Shown in pieces: positions 57,844-64,000 of a stretch of 64,000 nt of DNA (positions are counted from its first letter, which is position 1; each line of letters opens with the position of its first letter). The translations under genes and the position numbers were made by a program. The DNA lies in NCBI RefSeq assembly GCF_030817215.1, contig NZ_JAUSZA010000001.1, positions 1,008,501-1,072,500 on the forward strand, written 5' to 3'. The stretch comes from Paenibacillus sp. V4I3 (GTDB lineage Bacteria > Bacillota > Bacilli > Paenibacillales > NBRC-103111). Below the pieces are notes generated by a model. The model did no database searches, was not told where the DNA came from, and saw only the letters and a program-made list of their open reading frames with translations.

Positions 57844-58860
57844 ATGAAAGCGCTATTTATCGGAGGCACAGGGACGATCAGCTCTGCAATCACCAAGCAG
57901 TTATTAGAAAAAGGATGCGAACTTTATCTTCTGAATAGAGGCACAAGGAATGAGGACTTGCCGGCAGGCGTAAATATTATAAAAGCAGATATTAATGATG
58001 AAGAGCAAGTATCTAAGCTTATTGCGAACTTGGAATTTGATGTCGTTGCTGATTTCATAGCATTTGAACCGGCTCAGGTGGAGAGAGATTATCGCTTATT
58101 TAAGGGTAAAACGAAACAATTTATGTTTATTAGCTCAGCTTCTGCCTACCAGACGCCTTTATCCGACTATAGAATTACAGAGGGAACTCCTTTATCAAAC
58201 CCATATTGGGAGTATTCCAGAAATAAGATTGCTTGTGAAGAATATTTAATGAAGCAGTATCGTGAGAATGGTTTTCCGATAACAATCGTAAGACCAAGTC
58301 ACACCTATAGTGAACGTTCGATCCCACTTGGCGTACATGGAAGTAAGGGTACCTGGCAGGTTGCTAAGCGAATGCTGGAGAACAAACCCGTGATCATTCA
58401 CGGAGATGGTACTTCCCTGTGGACAATGACACACAATAGTGATTTTGCAAAAGGTTTTATTGGTTTAATGGGCAATATACATGCGATTGGTGAGTCCGTT
58501 CATATCACTTCAGATGAGACGGTTACTTGGAATCAAATTTACGAGGTAATTGCTGATGCTCTAGGAGTAAAGCTTAAAGCTGTCCATGTTTCGTCTGAAT
58601 TTCTGGTTGCCTGCAGTAAGGAGGATTATAGGGGTGGGTTGCTAGGAGATAAGGCTAACTCGGTCGTATTTGATAATTCAAAACTGAAACGACTTGTTCC
58701 TGAATTTGTTGCAAGCACACGATTTGATCAAGGGATTAGGCAAACGATCGCATATATATTAGCCCATCCTGAACATCAAAAAGAGGATAAGGAATTTGAT
58801 AGTTGGTGTGATAAAGTTATCCATGCATTAGATGCTGCTATAAGGAATATATCTGAATAG
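57844..58860 (+). CDS. NAD-dependent epimerase/dehydratase (extended SDR)
   Basis: This 338-residue enzyme has the Rossmann motif FIGGTGTISSAITKQL, SSASAYQTP and the catalytic pair YSRNK. The sequence suits atypical or extended SDRs acting on nucleotide-sugars or similar. The substrate is unknown. ACGGAGGTG lies 8 nt before the ATG. Confidence 0.87.
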   Translation: MKALFIGGTGTISSAITKQLLEKGCELYLLNRGTRNEDLPAGVNIIKADINDEEQVSKLIANLEFDVVADFIAFEPAQVERDYRLFKGKTKQFMFISSASAYQTPLSDYRITEGTPLSNPYWEYSRNKIACEEYLMKQYRENGFPITIVRPSHTYSERSIPLGVHGSKGTWQVAKRMLENKPVIIHGDGTSLWTMTHNSDFAKGFIGLMGNIHAIGESVHITSDETVTWNQIYEVIADALGVKLKAVHVSSEFLVACSKEDYRGGLLGDKANSVVFDNSKLKRLVPEFVASTRFDQGIRQTIAYILAHPEHQKEDKEFDSWCDKVIHALDAAIRNISE

Positions 58861-58885
58861 GTCATTCCAAAGGTAGGGATCAGCC

Positions 58886-59155
58886 ATGTATTGGTTATTT
58901 TTAATCATTATTTTGATAATCGTTCTAATTTTTTTGTTCCTGTTTGCACGCAAGGCTAGAGATAAACTTGAGACAAGAAAAGTAGTTCAATTATCACTTA
59001 AACAAAAAAAGAATTCGGTGAATAAACAAACTTGTAGTTTTTGTCGTAAAAAAGCCAAACGTCTTCATTTTTATTCATCAGAAAGCGGTCAGGTACTAGG
59101 AGTATGTGATCAATGTAAACCACAAGCGGAGCGACGAGCTTTGATGAGAATATAA
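58886..59155 (+). CDS. Small membrane protein with zinc-ribbon tail
   Basis: This 89-residue protein has one N-terminal helix of about 20 residues. A basic linker follows, then a four-cysteine ribbon (CSFCRKKAKRLHFY and CDQCKPQAER). It is probably a cytoplasm-facing metal-binding module. I do not recognise the family. AAAGGTAGGG precedes the ATG, 25 bp after the epimerase stop. A terminator follows. Confidence 0.65.
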   Translation: MYWLFLIIILIIVLIFLFLFARKARDKLETRKVVQLSLKQKKNSVNKQTCSFCRKKAKRLHFYSSESGQVLGVCDQCKPQAERRALMRI

Positions 59156-59193
59156 CTAATTATGAAGGCATTCGTTGGTGACATATAATAGTC

Positions 59194-59235
59194 AAAGAAC
59201 AGGTCGGGAGAACTTTTTCCTGGGCTGTTCTTTTT
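59194..59235 (+). terminator. Terminator after the zinc-ribbon gene
   Basis: AAAGAACAG (59194) pairs with CTGTTCTTT (59225), followed by T. Confidence 0.85.
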
Positions 59236-59312
59236 GTGTTGATTAAAGATAATTCCTCCCATAATGCTAGAATTATTCAAGCAGGTAATAGGAGGAATCT
59301 AGTTGAGTATAA

Positions 59313-59460
59313 TTGGAAATTGTCGTTTTATGAGATTTTGGAACAGGATATTCTTCTTTAAGCTATTTGAAACTTTTTCCCATCGACAGTTTAAAAATCG
59401 ATCGTTCTTTTGCAAGTAATATCTTTGCGGATTCAAAGGATGCAGCACTTGTTCAAATGC
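59313..59460 (+). pseudogene. EAL-domain (c-di-GMP phosphodiesterase) fragment
   Basis: After TGA 59331 the frame reads [20 protein letters not shown], then [20 protein letters not shown]. This is the diagnostic EAL-domain segment DDFGTGYSS and LKIDRSF. The TGA sits where the preceding Asp should be, and both ends of the domain are missing. It fills the 315-bp gap between the zinc-ribbon and transporter genes with the terminator before it. Confidence 0.8.
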
Positions 59461-59471
59461 CGCTTCCGTTA

Positions 59472-61208
59472 TTATTTAACCAGATCCTCAATGGAAGTAA
59501 TGTTCATATATTTCGGAACGACTAGACCGAGCTTGGTTCCTATTAGGTTGGGTCCCAAGTCCTCGAAGTTACCTTTAAACTTCTCATAATAATCTTTATG
59601 CGTGGTTGGCAGCCAAGCAGCTACCATGGCATCAGCATCCCCGCTAGCGATGCCGGCCCACATAGGTCCAGCCTCAACCTGAAGCATATCCACTTGGTAT
59701 CCCAGCTTGCTCTCCAGCACGTATTTAACCACATTTGTACTGGCAATTTCTGAATCCCATGCTACATAGGCAAGCTTTAACTTCTTCCCTTCCACCTTGG
59801 GGATACCGCTAATCCACGCATTTACCTTATCCGGGTTAGTCTCCACCCACTGGGCAGCGGATTCCTCTGGCTTCTGGCCATCTTGGATGTTCGCCATCAC
59901 CATTTCCATATCGGCAGGTTTCCACTGAAATTTATCGAGGAATTGATAGGCCGAAGGTTGATCGGCTTGCAAATGGAGACGTACAATCGTATGAATCTCT
60001 TCATCTCCGCCGAATACGTTTTTCGGATCTGCCAAATATTTCAGATCATACTTAGAAAACATCCAGTGTGGTGTCCAGCCTGTCACAATGATGGGCTTGC
60101 CTTCCTTATAGGCTTTGTCCAAGGCAATAGTCATAGCTGTACTGGAACCTTCAACTAGCTTCCATGAGGAAAGATTATAGGCCTTAAGTGCTTTGTCCGC
60201 AGCATTCATTAAGCCGGAACCAGGGTCAATGCCAATAATGCTGTAATTTACCTGGTCTCCAACAAAAGTACTCGTTGAAACAGGAGATTTCTTCCCTATT
60301 CCTATAAAGATAGCAACGACACAGAAAGCGGCTATAGCCGCGATTACCAGGGGCTTCTTTAAGGCGAAAGACTTTTTCCCTGTTCTCTTCTTTCCAATGA
60401 CGCTCTGTGTTAATCGGTCCAGTAGGATCGCCAAAACGACAACAGCAAGTCCTGCCTCAAACCCCTGTCCTGTCTTCAATTGAGTCACAGCTCGGTATAC
60501 GTCTGCTCCGACGCCCTGTGCTCCGATCATTGAAGCAATGACTACCATCGACAGAGACAGCATAATGGTCTGGTTGATCCCGGCTAATATGGTTGGCAGT
60601 GCCAAAGGAAACTGTACTTTGAAAAGCTTCTGAGCCGGGGTTGACCCAAATGCATCAGCAGCTTCTACTAAATCGGCTGGTACCTGTAGAATACCAAGGT
60701 TCGTTAAGCGAATGGTCGGTGGGATCGAGAAAATAACCGAGGCGATAACGCCTGGAACCACGCCAAGACCGAAGAAAGTAACCGCAGGAATGAGGTATAC
60801 AAACGCAGGCATTGTCTGCATAAAATCCAGCATCGGGGTCAGTGTACTCCTCACCGAGCGGTTTCTGGCACACCAGATCCCGAGTGGCAGTCCAAGAACG
60901 ATGGAAATAAGGGCGGAGGTTAATACCAAAGCCAATGTGTCCATTGTGGAATCCCAGTATCCGAGATTAAGGATAAGCAGCAATCCGAGCACGGCAAATA
61001 GTGCCAGCCGCCACTTGCCGAAATAGTAAGCAAGGAGCGTTAGAAGTATGATAACAACGATAGCGGGGAAGGCATGAAATAAGAAAGTAAATCCGCCTAC
61101 GATCCCACTAATGACGGATGAGAAGAAGTTAAACAGGAAGGCAAAGTGGGTATTGAACCAACTGATGATGGACTCGACCCAGCGGTCCAAAGGAATTTTC
61201 GTGAACAT
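59472..61208 (-). CDS. Glycine betaine/proline ABC transporter, permease fused to binding protein
   Basis: This 578-residue protein imports a quaternary-amine osmolyte, by family. Residues 1-270 are the ProW-like permease ([34 protein letters not shown]). After a further helix (287-305), residues 315-578 form an OpuAC-like binding domain with GIDPGSGLM and the aromatic site GWTPHWMF. The two lobes are in swapped order: the C-lobe at 315-465 comes first and the N-lobe ([15 protein letters not shown]) at 476-578 follows. It overlaps the ATPase gene by one base. Confidence 0.9.
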   Translation of the reverse strand: MFTKIPLDRWVESIISWFNTHFAFLFNFFSSVISGIVGGFTFLFHAFPAIVVIILLTLLAYYFGKWRLALFAVLGLLLILNLGYWDSTMDTLALVLTSALISIVLGLPLGIWCARNRSVRSTLTPMLDFMQTMPAFVYLIPAVTFFGLGVVPGVIASVIFSIPPTIRLTNLGILQVPADLVEAADAFGSTPAQKLFKVQFPLALPTILAGINQTIMLSLSMVVIASMIGAQGVGADVYRAVTQLKTGQGFEAGLAVVVLAILLDRLTQSVIGKKRTGKKSFALKKPLVIAAIAAFCVVAIFIGIGKKSPVSTSTFVGDQVNYSIIGIDPGSGLMNAADKALKAYNLSSWKLVEGSSTAMTIALDKAYKEGKPIIVTGWTPHWMFSKYDLKYLADPKNVFGGDEEIHTIVRLHLQADQPSAYQFLDKFQWKPADMEMVMANIQDGQKPEESAAQWVETNPDKVNAWISGIPKVEGKKLKLAYVAWDSEIASTNVVKYVLESKLGYQVDMLQVEAGPMWAGIASGDADAMVAAWLPTTHKDYYEKFKGNFEDLGPNLIGTKLGLVVPKYMNITSIEDLVK

Positions 61209-62410
61209 TAGGGGTTCACCTTCTTGTCAGTAGTATCATGGGTGCCTGCGATAGCAGCTAGGACTGCGCCACGAACTATAATGCCTAGTAAACGGCCTTT
61301 TTCATCGACCACTGTAACCGGAATTTTGGCACCGCTAATAAGCTCGAAGCATTCATTTAAATGGATATCAGGCGGGACTGTAAGCACATCACGAATGACG
61401 ATATCCCCAATCGTTTTATGATCTTTGACTGCAAGAACTGCATCTTCTGCAGTAATGGCGCCAATGAGCCGTTTTGCTTTGTCCACAACGTACAGGTTTG
61501 AAATCCCACTATCCTGCATTAACTGCAAGGCAACCCTAGGTCCTCGTTCCAAAGTGATTGTTTCTGGCCTGCGCATCACGTGTGCAGCCGTTAATACTTT
61601 GGACAGATCGACATCCTCTACGAATCGTTCCACGTACTTGTTCGCTGGATTCATTAATATTTCTTCTGGAGTCCCAATCTGGACAACGGAACCCTCTCGC
61701 ATAAGAGCGATTCTGTCACCAATTCGCAAGGCTTCATCCAAATCATGTGTAATAAAAATAATTGTCTTTTTCATTTTATCCTGGAGCTCCAGCAGTTCAT
61801 CCTGCATATCCTTACGAATTAAAGGATCCAGTGCACTGAACGCTTCATCCATGAGCAAAACATCAGGATCGTTCGCTAAAGCGCGCGCTAGTCCAACCCG
61901 CTGCTGCATGCCTCCGCTCAGTTGGTCGGGATGGCTGTCCTCCAATCCTTTTAAACCGACAAGCTCCAAAGATTCCAGCGCCTTTTGCCGATTGGCCTGC
62001 TTGGAGCCGCCTTGAATCTCCAGTCCAAACTCCACATTCTCAATGATTGTTTTATGCGGAAACAAGGCGAATTTCTGGAAAACCATACTGATCTTGCGAC
62101 GCCTAACTTGACGAAGCTGTTCATGGTTCATCGAAACAATGTTCTCGCCATCAATGAGAATTGTTCCAGAGGTGGGTTCAATCAGACGATTCAATAGACG
62201 GACCAGCGTAGATTTACCGCTTCCGGACAATCCCATAATCACGAAGATCTCGCCCGCCTGTATGGTTAAATTGACCTTATTTACACCAACGGTATGCTTC
62301 GTTTCTTCGTATATTTTCTTTTTGGACCATCCTTTATCAAGAAGTAAAAGGGCCTTCTTGGGATCTTGTCCGAATACCTTCGTCAAATTATTGACTTCAA
62401 CAATATGCAT
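61208..62410 (-). CDS. Glycine betaine/proline ABC transporter ATPase with tandem CBS domains
   Basis: This 400-residue ATPase has Walker A GLSGSGKSTLVRLLNR, signature LSGGMQQRVGLARA, Walker B VLLMDEAFSALD and two C-terminal CBS domains (about 275-395). In OpuA the CBS pair senses ionic strength or c-di-AMP. With gdpP in this genome, such a link is possible but unproved. AGGAGGTAGCT precedes ATG 62410. It is the first gene of the operon. The extended N-terminus (KHTVGVNKVNL) is OpuAA-like. Confidence 0.93.
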   Translation of the reverse strand: MHIVEVNNLTKVFGQDPKKALLLLDKGWSKKKIYEETKHTVGVNKVNLTIQAGEIFVIMGLSGSGKSTLVRLLNRLIEPTSGTILIDGENIVSMNHEQLRQVRRRKISMVFQKFALFPHKTIIENVEFGLEIQGGSKQANRQKALESLELVGLKGLEDSHPDQLSGGMQQRVGLARALANDPDVLLMDEAFSALDPLIRKDMQDELLELQDKMKKTIIFITHDLDEALRIGDRIALMREGSVVQIGTPEEILMNPANKYVERFVEDVDLSKVLTAAHVMRRPETITLERGPRVALQLMQDSGISNLYVVDKAKRLIGAITAEDAVLAVKDHKTIGDIVIRDVLTVPPDIHLNECFELISGAKIPVTVVDEKGRLLGIIVRGAVLAAIAGTHDTTDKKVNP

Positions 62411-62593
62411 AGCTACCTCCTGTTGTTTAGTTGAAATCAGACTATCCTTAAATCAGAAATTCCCTCTCCGATCAAAAAAGCCGTAATAAAAATATAAACA
62501 TAATAGCGGGAATTGAAACACGAGGTCTAAAAAGGGATAACAAGTGCGAGAGGTTTTTTTGTTTCTGGATTCTTGGAAAGGCGAAACAGGCGA

Positions 62594-62736
62594 GCTATAT
62601 ACGAGTATGGTGTAATCATTGACGTACCAGAAAATGAGGAATTATTATTTCTCACAGAGTGAGGCTGATTGGCGAAACGGAGTTCTGCATTTTTATAAAA
62701 GGGGCTTTCCTAAGAGTCTAAGACTTAAAAGGTAGC
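62594..62736 (+). pseudogene. Possible frameshifted gene fragment
   Basis: In one frame the sequence reads AIYEYGVIIDVPENEELLFL up to TGA 62660. The +1 neighbour frame continues SEADWRNGVLHFYKRGFPKS. The two join like a single damaged reading frame. I do not recognise it. It is the only feature, besides the terminator below, in the 337-bp gap 62411-62747. Confidence 0.3.
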
Positions 62737-62741
62737 CCCCT
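62694..62741 (-). terminator. Terminator after the DUF3231 gene
   Basis: On the minus strand GGGGCT and AGCCCC pair around a 27-nt loop and are followed by TTTTAT. Confidence 0.75.
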
Positions 62742-62747
62742 AAAGTT

Positions 62748-63302
62748 TTAAGTTGATGTTTGTTGGGAGCCAGGAGGAATGAAAAACGGCGGCATTTTAA
62801 TCCACCCGCGTTTCATCATTAATTGTTTTAATTTTGCCCCCAACATGACTTTTTCCGCTTGGAATTGAAGAAACATTAAGCCAAAATCGGTCCGAATCGA
62901 TTCTGCATTGGCACCTGCGGCACGGAGAATCAAACTAACGATTTTAAAAGATAATTCGTTGGCAAGTACTTCATCCGTCAATTTAACGCCAAGCGGAATA
63001 CTATTAGGATCCGAGTGAGGCATATTTTCATGAGCAGGAGGTAAAGTAATTCCTTCCTTAAGCATGAATTCATAGAGGCGTTCACGTTGACTATGATTGA
63101 GTTCCAAATCATCCTTAAGCATGGCTTTCAGATCCTCATCACTCGTGGTGTTTATACCCGCTTGAACAGTTGCTTTGGCTATTTCAAGGCCTGCTAAGTA
63201 AATCCAACAAGCCATCACCTCTCCTACATGAAGAGGTTGGGGTTTTTCTTCATCAGTTAAAGATTTGATTGTAGTAATTGCTGCTTCCAATATGCCAACC
63301 AT
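62748..63302 (-). CDS. DUF3231 family protein
   Basis: This 184-residue protein matches the C-terminal DUF3231 repeat, with PLHVGEVMACWIYLAG, PLGVKLTDEVLANEL, RTDFGLMFLQFQAEKV and KRGWIKMPPFFIPPG. DUF3231 proteins are four-helix bundles of spore formers, sometimes related to CotF. Most carry two repeats, and this one has a single repeat. GGGAGGA is 7 nt before ATG 63302. Confidence 0.85.
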   Translation of the reverse strand: MVGILEAAITTIKSLTDEEKPQPLHVGEVMACWIYLAGLEIAKATVQAGINTTSDEDLKAMLKDDLELNHSQRERLYEFMLKEGITLPPAHENMPHSDPNSIPLGVKLTDEVLANELSFKIVSLILRAAGANAESIRTDFGLMFLQFQAEKVMLGAKLKQLMMKRGWIKMPPFFIPPGSQQTST

Positions 63303-63394
63303 TGTGATTCCTCCCGACATTGTCATTTATTTGCATATTGTTTACTTGGCAATCTTTTTTATTCATACTAAAAGTGTGCCAAGGAGAGACTGAT

Positions 63395-63472
63395 ATGCAA
63401 ACAATTATGATAGTAGAAGACAATCCTAAAATTGCTGAGTTCTTGCAGTCTTACATAAAAAAATACGGCTAA
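63395..63472 (+). pseudogene. Truncated response regulator
   Basis: ATG 63395 is 6 nt after AAGGAGAG and reads MIVEDNPKIAEFLQSYIKKY, the first 25 residues of a receiver domain, to TAA 63470. The phospho-acceptor region and DNA-binding domain are absent. It lies directly before a membrane sensor-like gene, so it is probably the decayed partner. Confidence 0.7.
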
Positions 63473-63577
63473 GCTTTTATTCAAATGAGGGATCATGTAT
63501 GTTAGTATAAAGCATTAGAATTTTAGTTCATGGGTAGCGGATAAAATCTGACCCCCCAAGTAGGTGCGAATCGAAAG

Positions 63578-64000
63578 ATGCAGAATTTGGTCAAAAACGA
63601 AAGATTGCAAATGATCGTCATCGCTATAGCTACGGCCACTGGCGCACAATTCAAGATAAATCCTTTTAGCAACGATTATTTTCGCATTGGTCTTGGGGTT
63701 AGTATCTTTTTGTTTTTTTTATTGCTCATGCCGCATCTACCCTATGTGAAGACGGGTTTCCTAACGGGGATCGTTAGCATGATCGTTCAGTCTGGAGATT
63801 GGATCTCTCACGTGCATTCATTTACGATCTTGGAGAGCTTACAGAATAATGCAGCAGCCGGTTGCTACTATGTTGTATTTGCATTTGGAATGAGTAAGCT
63901 TCGAAAAAGATTGAACGAATTTCACCCCCTCATGTTAGGTGGATATATCGCATTAATTGACTTCGTTTCTAATGAAACGGAGCTCTTATTGCGTGGGGTA
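63578..64000 (+). CDS. Membrane sensor-like protein, N-terminal part (cut by window edge)
   Basis: The frame is open from ATG 63578 to the last base (141 codons). It shows four or five helices, with NDYFRIGLGVSIFLFFLLLM, LPYVKTGFLTGIVSMIVQSG and GGYIALIDFVSNETELLLRG. The layout suits the membrane part of a multi-helix sensor kinase of the YcbA/GlnK type, but the kinase domain lies beyond the window. The ribosome site is weak. Confidence 0.65.
   Translation, partial: MQNLVKNERLQMIVIAIATATGAQFKINPFSNDYFRIGLGVSIFLFFLLLMPHLPYVKTGFLTGIVSMIVQSGDWISHVHSFTILESLQNNAAAGCYYVVFAFGMSKLRKRLNEFHPLMLGGYIALIDFVSNETELLLRGV

Noticed and set aside
57636-57938. 100-codon plus frame after the TM2 genes
   Set aside because: It overlaps the epimerase start in another frame and has no protein-like motif or ribosome site.

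Overview
The window is the chromosomal replication-origin region of a Gram-positive, spore-forming member of Bacillales, most likely Paenibacillaceae. I base this on gene order and on protein sequences as I know them, not on a database search. Read on the minus strand, dnaA-dnaN-yaaA-recF-remB-gyrB-gyrA runs from about 7.86 kb to the left edge. Read on the plus strand, rpmH-rnpA-yidC-jag-mnmE-mnmG-rsmG-noc-soj-parB runs right from 8.49 kb. The origin lies between and around dnaA: a DnaA-box cluster at 8.07-8.35 kb, and an unwinding element with DnaA-trio triplets next to DnaA boxes in the dnaA-dnaN spacer at 6.36-6.47 kb. Two perfect parS sites (14711 and 17298) flank or lie inside the segregation genes.

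From 17.8 to 21.6 kb comes a run of conserved Firmicutes genes: a cysteine-desulfurase-like enzyme, DUF4446, yyaC, DUF3343, an MscS channel and DUF951, then tRNA-Ser(CGA). From 21.8 to 29.4 kb is an accessory block: a lipoprotein, a Tat-exported beta-helix protein, an exported protein of unknown function, an ABC exporter with its own histidine kinase and response regulator, and two small genes. The exporter permease is split by a -1 frameshift at a run of seven A. Core genes resume with rpsF-ssb-rpsR, a cupin, a MazG-like gene, yybS, gdpP, rplI, dnaB and purA (29.6-38.4 kb).

From 38.5 to 49.7 kb is the wall-homeostasis region: an anchored M23 endopeptidase, walR-walK-walH-walI-walJ, an HtrA protease and rlmH. 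The right third is accessory again. It holds a marC gene and then a two-component system diverging from an operon for a VTC-type polyphosphate polymerase, a DUF4956 membrane protein and a beta-helix lipoprotein. The two divergent promoters share a mirror-image operator, which makes this the best candidate for a coherent, poorly described system. Further right are decayed gene fragments (serine hydrolase, EAL domain, a truncated response regulator), two TM2 proteins, an epimerase, a glycine-betaine/proline-type ABC transporter with a lobe-swapped fused binding domain, a DUF3231 protein and the start of a sensor-like membrane protein cut by the window edge.

Most genes run away from the origin. 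Start codons were chosen by ribosome-binding-site spacing and family N-termini, and several are TTG or GTG.
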